From assembly GCA_905234845.1 (NCBI GenBank), contig CAJOIW010000010.1, positions 20,082 through 75,381 on the forward strand: a stretch of 55,300 bases of DNA, given 5' to 3'. Origin of the DNA: an uncultured Prevotella sp. Lineage in GTDB: Bacteria; Bacteroidota; Bacteroidia; Bacteroidales; Bacteroidaceae. Positions 35,137 to 44,658 of the stretch are shown here, one piece after another (position 1 is the first letter of the stretch; every line of letters begins with the position of its first letter). A program made the position numbers and the translations under genes. Under the pieces are notes generated by a model. It did not search any database, was not told the DNA's origin, and was given only the letters and a program-made list of their open reading frames with translations.

Positions 35137-36933
35137 ATGAAATGCAATAGTTTGCAATTTGCGATAGAGCATTGTCGTCTGATGTATTTGCTGTTAGTGT
35201 TGTTTTGCGCTTTTCAAGGGCAAGCGCTAACGGTTGAGCGAGGGGTCTACTATTTTGACAACTCCCTTACACAATACACGCATGTGAAGTTCGTCTATGG
35301 GGCAGACAAACGCAAGGAGACCTACGTAGTGAGCCTTATAAAGGCAGAGGGGCAGTTGTGGAAGTTAGAGATTCCCGAGACGGTAGAGAACATGTACCGC
35401 TACACATTTGCCGAAACTTCCATGCCCGATGGGCGTGTGGATGACACGTTTCCTAATGTGAAAGAGTACATCTCTAAAACACTTAATGAACTCCGCACAG
35501 CAACAACAGATCAGACAATGCTCGTGGGAGGGGTGTTTGTGCCTGTTTCGGGCGACAACTGGGCACAGGGAAGCTGGCAGAAAACCACAAGCGGCAAGCA
35601 GTATTCGGAAACCTTGCCCGTGCTTTATATTAACACGGCAGGCCGCGCCGCCATCAACTCGAAGGAAACCTACGTGGATGCCACCTGCTATCTTGACCCT
35701 CTTGACCTTGAGGATGTGGATGCACTCGGATCGGCTGACGAGCCTGTGGTCTTACAGATTAGGGGAAGAGGAAATTATACATGGAGTAGCTTCGACAAGA
35801 AACCCTATCGGCTAAAGTTTGAAGAAAAGCAGTATATACTAGGTATGCACCGCAGTCGCCATTTTGCGCTGCTTGCCCACGCTGACGACCGTGCTGGCTT
35901 CATGCGTAACACCCTCGGCTTTGAGGTAAGCCGGCGTGTTGGTATGCCTTGGACTCCCGAGCAACAGCCTGTGGAGCTCATCCTTAATGGAGAGTATCGT
36001 GGGCTATACTTCCTTACAGAGGCCATCCGTGTAGCCAGCTCGAGGGTAAACATAGATGAACAAATAGACGAGGAGACCGATCCTGATTTCATTACAGGAG
36101 GATGGCTTGTTGAGATAGACAACTACGATGATGAGAACCAGATACGGCTCCGGGAATCGTCAGACCGCACGTTGCGAATCACTTATCACACCCCAGAAAA
36201 ACTTTCAGCCCAGCAGCACGACTATCTTACCAGCCAGTGGGAAAGAATCATTAGTACAATTTATGCTCAAGACAAAAATAGTGAGTCATGGGAACAACTT
36301 GTTGATATAGACCAACTTGCACGGTTTTACTTAGTGCAAGAGATTATGGATAATCAAGAGGCTTTCCACGGCAGTTGTTTTGTTTATAAGGACTTGGGTG
36401 AGAATGAACAATGGAAGTTTGGACCCGTGTGGGATTTCGGAAATGCTCATCAGCGCGGTAGCGACCGGTTTATCTGGCAGCAGCCCCAGTTCGGTAACAC
36501 CCTCATCGACCAAATCGTTCAATTTCCCCGATTCATGGAACGGGTGAAATATCATTGGACGCTGTTCTATAACCACAGTTACCCATCGATATCCGATTAT
36601 GCCGACGACTATGCCGAATATATTTCAGCGGCAGCCGTGAGCGATGGCCGGCGATGGCCGCAATACAGCAATGCCGACGAACTGAGTCGAGAACGCCAAT
36701 TCATGCAAAAACTTTCGGCCAAGGTGGAATGGCTCTATCGGCAGTGGGGTACAATAACTGACATCGAAGGGGTGAGAGTTGAGAAAGGTGTTATGAACAA
36801 CGGCTTATTACCCAACACCCAACACCCGTCATTCATATACGACCTGCAAGGTCGCAAAGTTTCAACATCCGGCACCCAACATCTATCATCTGGTGTTTAC
36901 ATCGTAAACGGAAAGAAAGTCATCATTAAATAG
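35137..36933 (+). CDS. Exported CotH-kinase-like protein with Por-type C-terminus
   Basis: 598 residues. An N-terminal hydrophobic stretch LMYLLLVLFCAFQGQALT acts as signal sequence (a later start may be used). Residues about 190-500 are the CotH fold, an atypical protein kinase: LQIRGRGNYTWSSFDKKPYR, LLAHADDRAGFMRN, ILNGEYRGLYFLTEAIRVAS, and WKFGPVWDFGNAH with the metal-binding Asp. The last 35 residues (FIYDLQGRKV, SSGVYIVNGKKVIIK) are the C-terminal domain seen on many Prevotella surface proteins. A short low-complexity stretch (NTQHPS, from ACCCAAC repeats at about 36811-36832) precedes it. Target unknown. Confidence 0.85.
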   Translation: MKCNSLQFAIEHCRLMYLLLVLFCAFQGQALTVERGVYYFDNSLTQYTHVKFVYGADKRKETYVVSLIKAEGQLWKLEIPETVENMYRYTFAETSMPDGRVDDTFPNVKEYISKTLNELRTATTDQTMLVGGVFVPVSGDNWAQGSWQKTTSGKQYSETLPVLYINTAGRAAINSKETYVDATCYLDPLDLEDVDALGSADEPVVLQIRGRGNYTWSSFDKKPYRLKFEEKQYILGMHRSRHFALLAHADDRAGFMRNTLGFEVSRRVGMPWTPEQQPVELILNGEYRGLYFLTEAIRVASSRVNIDEQIDEETDPDFITGGWLVEIDNYDDENQIRLRESSDRTLRITYHTPEKLSAQQHDYLTSQWERIISTIYAQDKNSESWEQLVDIDQLARFYLVQEIMDNQEAFHGSCFVYKDLGENEQWKFGPVWDFGNAHQRGSDRFIWQQPQFGNTLIDQIVQFPRFMERVKYHWTLFYNHSYPSISDYADDYAEYISAAAVSDGRRWPQYSNADELSRERQFMQKLSAKVEWLYRQWGTITDIEGVRVEKGVMNNGLLPNTQHPSFIYDLQGRKVSTSGTQHLSSGVYIVNGKKVIIK

Positions 36934-36941
36934 CATCAGCA

Positions 36942-37436
36942 ATGAAAAGGATTGGCATACTGAGCGACACTCACGGATACTTGGATGAAAAGATATTCCA
37001 CTATTTTGAGCCTTGCGACGAGATCTGGCATGCAGGGGATATCGGTCGTATAGAAGTGGCCGAGCGATTGGCAGCGTTCCGTCCATTACGTGCTGTGCAC
37101 GGCAATATTGACGGTCAGGATGTAAGGCGGGTGTATCCTGAGACACTGCGTTGGAAATGCGAGGAGGTAGAGGTAATGATGAAGCACATTGGCGGCTATC
37201 CTGGTCGATACGATGCTTCTGTGCGGCAGATGCTTCTCACAAAGCCGCCACAACTGTTCATCGCTGGACACTCTCACATCTTAAAAATAAAATACGACCG
37301 TCAGCTACAATTGCTCCACATCAATCCTGGCGCAGCGGGGCTGAGCGGTTGGCAGCCAGAGCGCACACTCGTTATTCTCACAATAGAAGGCAATAAAATG
37401 ACCGATTGTAGCGTTATAACTTTAGGAAATAAATAA
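36942..37436 (+). CDS. YfcE/MJ0936-type metallophosphodiesterase
   Basis: Calcineurin-like phosphoesterase of 164 residues. Metal ligands are in ILSDTHGYLDE, IWHAGDIG, AVHGNID, MMKHIGGYPG, and FIAGHSHILKI; INPGAAGL is the family's C-terminal motif. Small bacterial members cleave cyclic nucleotides or act as general phosphodiesterases; substrate not predictable. It lies 8 bp after the CotH-like gene and 13 bp before rmlB. Confidence 0.88.
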   Translation: MKRIGILSDTHGYLDEKIFHYFEPCDEIWHAGDIGRIEVAERLAAFRPLRAVHGNIDGQDVRRVYPETLRWKCEEVEVMMKHIGGYPGRYDASVRQMLLTKPPQLFIAGHSHILKIKYDRQLQLLHINPGAAGLSGWQPERTLVILTIEGNKMTDCSVITLGNK

Positions 37437-37449
37437 TTAACGAACTGAT

Positions 37450-38598
37450 ATGAAGACCTATTTGGTGACAGGTGCCGCAGGTTTTATCGGCGCGAATTTT
37501 GTAAAGTATCTGCTTGAGCGGAAGTACAGAAATGAGGAAATACGCGTGGTGGTACTCGATGCGCTGACTTATGCGGGCAATCTTGGAACGATTAAAGAGA
37601 ACATCGACGGCGAGCGGTGTGTCTTTGTGCGAGGTGACATTCGCGACCGCAAACTGGCAGACCGTCTTTTTGCCCGGTACGACCCCGACTATGTTGTAAA
37701 TTTCGCTGCGGAGAGTCACGTTGACCGCTCAATAGAGGACCCACAACTATTCCTCAGTGTAAACATCCTCGGCACGCAGAACCTGCTTGACGCGGCTCGT
37801 CGTGCTTGGGTAACGGGCAAGGGTGATGACGGCTATCCTATATGGCGCAAGGGTAAACGCTATCATCAGGTGTCGACCGACGAGGTCTATGGCTCCTTGG
37901 GCGATGAGGGCTTCTTCACTGAGCAAACGCCCCTCTGTCCCCATAGTCCCTATTCGGCATCGAAGACGGCAGCCGATATGATTGTCATGGCCTATCGCGA
38001 TACTTACCACATGCCAGTCTCGCTAACCCGCTGTTCCAACAATTATGGCCCTTACCATTTCCCAGAGAAACTCATTCCGCTCATCATCAATAACATCTTG
38101 AGTGGCAAGAAGTTGCCAGTTTATGGTAAAGGAGAGAATGTACGTGACTGGCTCTACGTGGAAGACCATTGTAAGGCCATCGACATGGTTGTGCGCGAGG
38201 GTAGGGAAGGCGAAGTGTATAATGTCGGTGGACACAATGAGATGAAGAATATCGATATCGTTCGTCTCACTATCAAGACCATCCACGACATGATGGAGCA
38301 AGAGCCCGAGTTGAGAAAAGTACTCAAGAAGCAGGAATTAGATGCTGATGGTAACATCCGTATCGACTGGATAAACGACTCGCTCATCACCTTTGTTGCC
38401 GACCGCCTCGGTCATGACAAGCGCTATGCCATCGACCCGTCGAAAATCAAGCGGGAACTGGGTTGGGAACCTGAGACTATGTTCCGTGAAGGCATAGTAA
38501 AGACCATCCGTTGGAATCTCGAGCATCAGGATTGGATAGCCGATGTGACCTCAGGTGACTACCAGAAATATTATGAGCAGATGTATGGAAATAGGTGA
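37450..38598 (+). CDS. rmlB: dTDP-glucose 4,6-dehydratase
   Basis: Forms dTDP-4-keto-6-deoxyglucose. 382 residues: NAD site VTGAAGFIGANFVKYLLE, VVNFAAESHVDRSIEDP, the catalytic STDEVYGSLGDEG and YSASKTAADMIV, RCSNNYGPYHFPEKLIPLII, and NVRDWLYVEDHCKAID. No rmlA, rmlC or rmlD is nearby; the next three genes overlap it and take the product towards an amino sugar. Confidence 0.95.
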   Translation: MKTYLVTGAAGFIGANFVKYLLERKYRNEEIRVVVLDALTYAGNLGTIKENIDGERCVFVRGDIRDRKLADRLFARYDPDYVVNFAAESHVDRSIEDPQLFLSVNILGTQNLLDAARRAWVTGKGDDGYPIWRKGKRYHQVSTDEVYGSLGDEGFFTEQTPLCPHSPYSASKTAADMIVMAYRDTYHMPVSLTRCSNNYGPYHFPEKLIPLIINNILSGKKLPVYGKGENVRDWLYVEDHCKAIDMVVREGREGEVYNVGGHNEMKNIDIVRLTIKTIHDMMEQEPELRKVLKKQELDADGNIRIDWINDSLITFVADRLGHDKRYAIDPSKIKRELGWEPETMFREGIVKTIRWNLEHQDWIADVTSGDYQKYYEQMYGNR

Positions 38599-38986
38599 TA
38601 TTGCTCATCAGCTAAAAAAAATCACCGACCCGAGGGGTAACCTGACGGTTGTGGAGGGCATGATAGACGTGCCTTTTGACGTGAGGCGCGTTTATTGGGT
38701 TTACGATGTGCCAGGCGGTGAGAGTCGTGGCGGACATGCACACAAGCATTGCCGCGAGATGATTGTAGCCGTGAGCGGGTCGTTCAATGTGACGCTCGAC
38801 AACGGGTATGAGCAGAAGACCTACCATCTGAACCATCCTTGGCAGGGGCTATTGGTGGAGACGGGTATTTGGCGCACTCTCGACGATTTCTCCTCTGGAG
38901 CCGTCTGTCTGGTGTTGGCTTCCGACAACTTCGATGAGACAGACTACATCCGTGAATACGATGATTTTATAGCATGGTTGAGATAA
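38585..38986 (+). CDS. fdtA: dTDP-4-keto-6-deoxyhexose 3,4-ketoisomerase (FdtA-type cupin)
   Basis: WxcM/FdtA-family cupin moving the keto group of the RmlB product from C4 to C3. From ATG 38585 (MEIGDIAHQLKKITDPRGNL) it has 133 residues, with VYWVYDVPGGESRGGHAHKH (catalytic His pair), SFNVTLDNGYEQKTYHL, and LVLASDNFDETDYIREYDDF. Starting at 38585 gives a 14-bp overlap with rmlB. FdtA (galacto product) and QdtA (gluco product) cannot be told apart safely here. Confidence 0.88.
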   Translation: MEIGDIAHQLKKITDPRGNLTVVEGMIDVPFDVRRVYWVYDVPGGESRGGHAHKHCREMIVAVSGSFNVTLDNGYEQKTYHLNHPWQGLLVETGIWRTLDDFSSGAVCLVLASDNFDETDYIREYDDFIAWLR

Positions 38987-39957
38987 CAAGATACGAACCT
39001 TTACACGCTGCGTTATGGAATGACTTTGTCGCGCGGTCGAAGAACGGCACGTTCCTCTTCAACCGTGACTACATGGACTATCATGCCGACCGTTTCAGCG
39101 ATTGTTCGCTGTTAGTGTTTGAGAGGAGAGAGAAGAGGGGAGGGGATGTGTCCCCATCACGAGGGGATAGAATACAGCAGAGACTTCTCGCGCTCCTGCC
39201 AGCTAACCGCGTCGGCAACGACCTTTACACTCATCAAGGGTTGACCTATGGCGGTCTCGTTATCAGTCAACGTGTCAGCATCGCGACAGTATGCGACATT
39301 TTCAGAGCCGTCAACATCTTCCTGCGTGCGCTAAACATCAAGCGCATAGTCTATAAACCAGTGCCGTGGATTTATCACCCGATGCCATCCGAAGAAGACC
39401 TCTATGCCATTACCCATGTTTGCGGAGCCAGGCTTATCGACCGACAAGTGTCCTCGGCATTGACTTTTTATCGGCCAGCGTTCACGGAGTCGCGACGGGG
39501 CGGTATAAGGAAAGCCATCCGCTCAGGGCTCACCGTCGGTCAGAGTCGCGATGTAGATGCCTTTTGGGATATTCTTGAAGGAAATCTTGGGCAACGGCAC
39601 CATACCCGTCCAGTGCACACGTCGGATGAGATGAAACAGCTCATGTCGCGTTTTCCCGACAACATCAAGCTCTACATGGTCTACGACGACACGCGTCCTG
39701 TGGGGGGAGCCGTTGTCTACGAGACATCACAAGTAGCCCACACGCAGTATATCTCCGCCACGGAAGAGGGAAAGCGTCGAGGTGCGCTCGACCTGCTCTT
39801 CGACGAATTGCTCCACAACGTTTATACCGAAAAACCTTGTTTCGACTTCGGCACATCGATGACCGACGGTCATCTCAATCGCCCGCTTATCTTTCAAAAG
39901 GAAGGGTTTGGCGCCCGCACAGTTTGTTATGATTGTTACGAATGGGAAATTATATAA
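38974..39957 (+). CDS. GNAT/FemAB-like acyltransferase of the amino-sugar cluster
   Basis: 327 residues with a C-terminal GNAT-like half (KAIRSGLTVGQSRDVDAFWD, GGAVVYETSQVAHTQYISAT, GALDLLFDELLHNV, FDFGTSMTDGHLNRPLIFQK). Placed between fdtA and fdtB, it may N-acylate the sugar made by FdtB, replacing the hexapeptide acetyltransferase FdtC of other organisms. Residues about 50-68 (ERREKRGGDVSPSRGDRIQQ) are low-complexity and G-rich at the DNA level, another likely insertion. Overlaps its neighbours by 13 and 16 bp. Confidence 0.72.
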   Translation: MVEITRYEPLHAALWNDFVARSKNGTFLFNRDYMDYHADRFSDCSLLVFERREKRGGDVSPSRGDRIQQRLLALLPANRVGNDLYTHQGLTYGGLVISQRVSIATVCDIFRAVNIFLRALNIKRIVYKPVPWIYHPMPSEEDLYAITHVCGARLIDRQVSSALTFYRPAFTESRRGGIRKAIRSGLTVGQSRDVDAFWDILEGNLGQRHHTRPVHTSDEMKQLMSRFPDNIKLYMVYDDTRPVGGAVVYETSQVAHTQYISATEEGKRRGALDLLFDELLHNVYTEKPCFDFGTSMTDGHLNRPLIFQKEGFGARTVCYDCYEWEII

Positions 39958-41123
39958 AGTTTTTAGACCTTAAAGCCATCAACAGCCTACCTGGCTTACG
40001 ACTCGGCGCGACCGTAAAAGCGGTAGCCGAGAGCGGATGGTATCTGAAAGGCGAGTACACCCATCGCTTCGAGCAGGCGTGGGCCCACTACATCGGGACT
40101 AAGTTTTGTGTGGCCTGTGGCAACGGGCTCGATGCGCTCACGCTCATCCTCCGAGCCTACAAAGAGATGGGCAGGCTACATGAGGGCGACGAGGTCATTG
40201 TGCCGGCAAACACCTACATTGCCACTATATTAGCGATAACCGAAAACCGTCTCGTCCCCGTATTGGTAGAGCCCGACATCCACACATTACAAATCGACGA
40301 CACACTCATCGAGCAAGCCATAACGCCCCGTACCCGAGCCGTCATCATCGTCCATCTCTACGGCCGGTGCGCTTATACCGAGCGTATTGGTCATATCTGT
40401 TCCTCGCACGACCTTCTGCTCTTAGAAGATAATGCCCAGGCGCACGGATGCCATGCAGGCGGGAACGTGACAGGTAGCCTTGGCCATGCCGCAGGACATA
40501 GCTTTTATCCCACAAAAAATCTTGGTGCGTTGGGCGATGCAGGAGCCGTGACCACCGACGATGAGGAGCTGGCAGCCGTCGTGCGAGCCCTCGGCAACTA
40601 TGGCAGCGACCGCCGTTATCACTTCCAGTATGCCGGACGCAACAGCCGAATAGACGAGCTGCAAGCTGCCGTACTGCTTCATAAGCTGCCCCATCTCGAC
40701 GAGTGGAACAACCGCCGCCGACAAATCGCCCGCTATTACTATGACCATGTCACCAATCCTGCCATCACCTTGCCATGTTCCGAACGCGACAGCGTGTACC
40801 ACCTTTTCCCCATACTGGCACCTCACCGCGACAAGCTGCGGCAATACCTTCAGCAACAAGGCATCGAGACCGACATCCATTATCCCATACCGCCCCATCA
40901 GCAGCCATGCTATCACCCGTCGTTCAACACCCGTGAAAGGAGAGCGGTCACCGAGCGCATTCACCGCGAGATACTCAGCCTGCCCTGTAACCCAGCCCTC
41001 ACCGACGAACAAATAGAATACATTGTAGAAAGCATAAATACAAGTTTCGCAAGTTATGATAACCCTTTGGCAATACGGCCTGAAAGGCCAACAGCTCATA
41101 GCCCAGGGCAGCGCAAGTTATGA
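39942..41123 (+). CDS. fdtB: DegT/DnrJ sugar aminotransferase (FdtB-type), 3' end supplied by a repeat
   Basis: PLP-dependent aminotransferase putting an amino group on C3 of the dTDP-3-keto-6-deoxysugar. From ATG 39942 (MGNYIKFLDLKAINS): AVAESGWYLKGEYTHRFEQA, GDEVIVPANTYIATILAI, LLEDNAQAHGCHAGG, and HSFYPTKNLGALGDAGAV with the PLP lysine. The family body ends near YIVESIN; the remaining residues (SFASYDNPLAIRPERPTAHS onward) are translated from the palindromic element at 41038-41369, and the stop lies in its second tandem unit. The gene still looks functional. Confidence 0.88.
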   Translation: MGNYIKFLDLKAINSLPGLRLGATVKAVAESGWYLKGEYTHRFEQAWAHYIGTKFCVACGNGLDALTLILRAYKEMGRLHEGDEVIVPANTYIATILAITENRLVPVLVEPDIHTLQIDDTLIEQAITPRTRAVIIVHLYGRCAYTERIGHICSSHDLLLLEDNAQAHGCHAGGNVTGSLGHAAGHSFYPTKNLGALGDAGAVTTDDEELAAVVRALGNYGSDRRYHFQYAGRNSRIDELQAAVLLHKLPHLDEWNNRRRQIARYYYDHVTNPAITLPCSERDSVYHLFPILAPHRDKLRQYLQQQGIETDIHYPIPPHQQPCYHPSFNTRERRAVTERIHREILSLPCNPALTDEQIEYIVESINTSFASYDNPLAIRPERPTAHSPGQRKL

Positions 41124-41369
41124 TAACCCTTTGGCAATACGGCCTGAAAGGCCAACAGCTCATAGCCCAGGGCAGCGCCCTGGGTACAACCATACCGGAA
41201 GTAAAGCGCCCTGCAAGGGCAAAAGCTTTACTCTCTGACAACAATGCTTTTGCCCTTGCAGGGCGCAGTATGTTGTACGCAGCATACCCAGAGCGCTGCC
41301 CTGGGCTGGTCGCTTCTGGCCTTTCAGGCCGTATAGACAGCCGTATTCCATAACTTACGAAACTTGTAT
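41038..41369. mobile_element. 332-bp modular palindromic element with terminal inverted repeats
   Basis: Ends ATACAAGTTTCGCAAGTTAT (41038) and its near-exact inverse at 41349-41369 match at 20 of 21 bases. A 64-bp unit is repeated directly (41049-41112, 41113-41176). Inside are nested inverted modules: CGGCCTGAAAGGCC, AGCCCAGGGCAGCGC and GCGCCCTGCAAGGGCAAAAG, mirrored as GCTTTTGCCCTTGCAGGGCG, GCGCTGCCCTGGGCT and GGCCTTTCAGGCCG. No transposase. The modules recur in the element at 49468-49895. Confidence 0.7.
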
Positions 41370-41371
41370 CA

Positions 41372-41402
41372 TAAACCCACAACCCACAACCCACAACCCA
41401 TT
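41372..41402 (+). repeat. AACCCAC heptamer repeat before trmB
   Basis: AACCCAC is repeated with period 7 (about four times) immediately before the trmB start, leaving no normal ribosome-binding sequence. It resembles the CCCATCA repeat inside uvrA. Confidence 0.6.
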
Positions 41403-42167
41403 ATGTCAAAAGGAAAATTAGCGAAGTTTGCCGATATGGAGCGATTCGCCAACGTCTTCCAATATCCCTATTCCGCGATAGGCAATGCCCCGTCGCCCTT
41501 GGCAGGCCATTGGCGCGCCAGCTATTTTAAGAACGACAACCCCATCGTCCTTGAGCTCGGATGCGGAAAGGGAGAGTACACCGTTGGTCTGGCACGAATG
41601 TTTCCCGACAAGAACTTCATCGGAGTCGACATCAAGGGAGCCCGCATGTGGACAGGAGCCCGACAGGCATTAGAAGAGCAGCTGACCAACGTGGCCTTTC
41701 TCCGCACAAACATCGAAATCATCGACCATTTCTTTGCCCCCGACGAAGTGCACGAGCTCTGGCTCACCTTCAGCGACCCGCAGATGAAGAACCCCCGCAA
41801 ACGGCTCACGTCAACCTGGTTTCTCACCCGCTACCGCCGCTTCCTTGTCGACCGAGGAGAAATACACCTGAAGACCGACAGCCGTTTTCTCTACACCTAT
41901 ACCCGCCTCCTGGCAGAGCACAACCACCTGCCCATCATCATTGCCACCGACGACCTCTATCACGACGTCGCAACCGATACCACCCCGTGGCTGACCATCC
42001 GCACCCATTACGAGCAGATGTGGCTCGACAGACAGTTAAACATACGCTATCTTCGCATGCGTCTTCCACAAGAGGGAACCCTACAAGAACCCGACGCGGA
42101 AATACCACTCGACGAATACCGAAGCTATCACCGCGACAAGCGCACCCCAAAAGTGTCAGCGAAATAA
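41403..42167 (+). CDS. trmB: tRNA (guanine-N7-)-methyltransferase
   Basis: Methylates G46 of tRNA. From ATG 41403 ([20 protein letters not shown]) 254 residues: AdoMet site [20 protein letters not shown] and [18 protein letters not shown], the catalytic [17 protein letters not shown], and [16 protein letters not shown]. The upstream in-frame extension to 41364 is translated repeat and is left out. Confidence 0.94.
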   Translation: MSKGKLAKFADMERFANVFQYPYSAIGNAPSPLAGHWRASYFKNDNPIVLELGCGKGEYTVGLARMFPDKNFIGVDIKGARMWTGARQALEEQLTNVAFLRTNIEIIDHFFAPDEVHELWLTFSDPQMKNPRKRLTSTWFLTRYRRFLVDRGEIHLKTDSRFLYTYTRLLAEHNHLPIIIATDDLYHDVATDTTPWLTIRTHYEQMWLDRQLNIRYLRMRLPQEGTLQEPDAEIPLDEYRSYHRDKRTPKVSAK

Positions 42168-42189
42168 CAACAGCCGTAACAACAGAACC

Positions 42190-44538
42190 ATGACAAAAGC
42201 AGTACTTACGTTGTTTTTAGCGAGTTTAGGACCCATGGCAAAAGCCCAAGCCGAGTACGTCAACCCATTTATCGGAACGGAGGGAATGGGTCATTGCTTC
42301 CCTGGTGCATGTGCTCCTTTCGGCATCGTGCAACTATCCCCCGAGACCGACACCATTCCCCATAATGTAGATGGACACTATCAGGGAAGGGTCTATGACT
42401 ATTGCTCTGGTTACCAGCATACTGACAACACCATCGTAGGTTTCAGCCATACTCATCTTAGCGGTACAGGACATTCTGATCTCGGCGATATTCTCATCAT
42501 GCCGCAGACGGGTAATCTACAACTCAACCCTGGAACAAAGGAAAATCCCAGCGGCGGATATCGCCAGCGCATAGACCATGCCTCTGAGCAGGCCTCACCA
42601 GGATTTTATGCCGTGACTTTGGCTGATAATGGTGTGCGAGCCGAGATGACCGCCACACAACGAACTGGTATACATCGCTACACCTTTCCCAATGACAGCG
42701 ACCAACGCATCATCATCGACCTGCTTCATGGCATCTACAACTACGACGGTAAAGTTCTATGGTCTACTATTCGTGTGGTGAATGATACTCTTCTTACTGG
42801 CTATCGCATCACTGACGGATGGGCACGCTCAAACTACACTTATTTTGCCATATCTTTTTCAAAGCCCATACAAAGTTATGGATACCGCGACATGAAGCGT
42901 GAGAAATATATGGGGTTTTGGCGCAAGTTTGATATCTATCATAATTTCCCCGATATAGCTGGACGTAACATCGTTGCATACTTTGACTTCCAAAAAGGAA
43001 ACGGAGAAAGTAACAAGGAGCAAAAAGGGGATACGCTTGTTGTCAAAGTGGCTCTCTCTGGTGTGTCCATGCAAGGCGCGTTGAAAAATTTGCAAGCCGA
43101 GGCAGCAGGCAAGACTTTTGACCAGATACGTGAGGAGACACGAAAAAGCTGGGAGCATGAGCTTGGATGTATCGTATGTGAAGGAACAGTCGATCAGAAA
43201 ACAATGCTCTACACCTCACTCTATCATACCATGATAAATCCTTCCATTTACATGGACATAGACCGCCGCTACCGTGGACTCGACGGAGAGATACATCAGG
43301 CCGAGGGCTTCGACAACTATACTGTGTTCTCCATATGGGACACCTACCGCGCCCTTCATCCACTGCTCGGATTGCTCAAGACCTCGCGCAACAACAACAT
43401 GGTGCGCTCCATGCTACACCATCAGCAGCAGAACATCGTGGGCACACTTCCCGTGTGGAGTCTAATGGGAAACGAAGGATGGTGTATGACGGGCTATCAT
43501 GCTGTGAGTGTGCTAGCCGATGCAATGGTAAAAAATGAAAGTCTCCGACCCGAATATGAGAATTTCCTCAAAGCTATGCTTGCCACTGCCAACAGCAAGT
43601 GGTTCCCTTCGCTTAACGAATATAAGCAACTTGGCTATTGCCCCTATGACAGAGATGGAACTGCCGCTTCAAATACTCTAGAATACGCATTCGATGACTG
43701 GAGCATCTACAATGCCGCTCTCACTATAGGTGCCGACTCCATAGCTGACCAATTCCGTACTCGTGCGCTCAACTACCGTAACACCTATGACCCCTCATGT
43801 GGTTTTGCCTCACCACGATATAAAAATGGGAACTTCAAAAGCGACCTCGATCCCTATCAGACCTACGGTGAAGGGTTCATAGAGGGCAACTCATGGAATT
43901 TCTCATTTCATGTTCCACATGACCCTGTAGGATTAATCCAATGTGTTGGTGGAGAACGGGAGTTTTTGAAGAAGCTTGATCAACTTTTTGTCATGGACTT
44001 ACCAGAGAAATACTACAAGGATAATGAGGATATTACCGCCGACTGCCTTGTGGGCGGATATGTGCATGGAAACGAGCCTTCACACCATGTTCCTTACCTT
44101 TACGCATGGACATCACAGCCATGGAAAACCCAACAATGGCTGCGCACCATCATGAACAAAATGTACCGCAATGAGATACGTGGGTTGGGAGGAAACGACG
44201 ATTGCGGACAGATGTCGGCATGGTATATCTTTACCGCTATGGGATTCTATCCCGTAGCTCCTGGTTGTGACCAGTATGTTATCGGAGCACCATATCTGCC
44301 TTATATGAAAATTACACTTGAGAACGGACATGCTATAGAAATTAAGGCCCCTCGTGTTAGCGATAAGAATCGTTACGTACAGCGCGTACTGCTCAACGGT
44401 AAACCTTACGACAAGCTCTACATTACTCACTCTTTGCTCTCTCAGGGTTGTATTATTGAATTTGAAATGAGTCCCAAACCTAACATGAAACGTGGTCTTC
44501 GTCCCTTCGACAAACCATATTCTATGACTCAACCTTAG
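42190..44538 (+). CDS. GH92 family alpha-mannosidase, exported
   Basis: Calcium-dependent exo-alpha-mannosidase (GH92 enzymes trim alpha-1,2/1,3 mannose from host or yeast N-glycans). 782 residues: signal peptide (MTKAVLTLFLASLGPMAKAQ), N-terminal beta-sandwich (YVNPFIGTEGMGHCFPGACA, IVGFSHTHLSGTGHSDLGDI), then the catalytic barrel with SIWDTYRALHPLLGL, GNEPSHHVPYLYAW and GLGGNDDCGQMSAWYIFTAM. No susCD pair is near, so it is not in an obvious polysaccharide utilisation locus. Gene starts 22 bp after trmB. Confidence 0.94.
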   Translation: MTKAVLTLFLASLGPMAKAQAEYVNPFIGTEGMGHCFPGACAPFGIVQLSPETDTIPHNVDGHYQGRVYDYCSGYQHTDNTIVGFSHTHLSGTGHSDLGDILIMPQTGNLQLNPGTKENPSGGYRQRIDHASEQASPGFYAVTLADNGVRAEMTATQRTGIHRYTFPNDSDQRIIIDLLHGIYNYDGKVLWSTIRVVNDTLLTGYRITDGWARSNYTYFAISFSKPIQSYGYRDMKREKYMGFWRKFDIYHNFPDIAGRNIVAYFDFQKGNGESNKEQKGDTLVVKVALSGVSMQGALKNLQAEAAGKTFDQIREETRKSWEHELGCIVCEGTVDQKTMLYTSLYHTMINPSIYMDIDRRYRGLDGEIHQAEGFDNYTVFSIWDTYRALHPLLGLLKTSRNNNMVRSMLHHQQQNIVGTLPVWSLMGNEGWCMTGYHAVSVLADAMVKNESLRPEYENFLKAMLATANSKWFPSLNEYKQLGYCPYDRDGTAASNTLEYAFDDWSIYNAALTIGADSIADQFRTRALNYRNTYDPSCGFASPRYKNGNFKSDLDPYQTYGEGFIEGNSWNFSFHVPHDPVGLIQCVGGEREFLKKLDQLFVMDLPEKYYKDNEDITADCLVGGYVHGNEPSHHVPYLYAWTSQPWKTQQWLRTIMNKMYRNEIRGLGGNDDCGQMSAWYIFTAMGFYPVAPGCDQYVIGAPYLPYMKITLENGHAIEIKAPRVSDKNRYVQRVLLNGKPYDKLYITHSLLSQGCIIEFEMSPKPNMKRGLRPFDKPYSMTQP

Positions 44539-44588
44539 TGAGAAATCAAAAAAAATCTCACGTTCAAAAAGGAAGAATATATTCTCAT

Positions 44589-44623
44589 TTTGTTCGCTTA
44601 CTCGAGATTTTGCACTACCTTTT
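44589..44623 (+). promoter_or_regulatory. Upstream copy of promoter module A, altered -7
   Basis: TTCGCTTACTCGA (44593-44605) and ATTTTGCACTACCTTT (44607-44622) are the module A sequence, but the -7 box reads TACCTTTT rather than TACCTTTG, and the module stands 74 bp before the next gene. Possibly a weak second promoter or a relic. Confidence 0.5.
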
Positions 44624-44658
44624 AATAAGGTACTTACATTCGGAAAAACTTAAATAAA

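Noticed and set aside
39121..39175. Certain copy of the C/G-rich repeat in the acyltransferase gene
   Set aside because: GGGGAGGGGATGTGTCCCC is G-rich and palindromic, but the typical arm CTCTCCTTCGGGGAGG is absent, so it is mentioned only as a possible insertion.
41056..41353. Small open frames inside the palindromic element
   Set aside because: They are readings of the duplicated 64-bp unit and hairpin modules in several frames on both strands, without start context or conserved domain.
41364..41402. N-terminal extension of TrmB
   Set aside because: The extra codons are the AACCCAC repeat; the TrmB family starts at the ATG at 41403.
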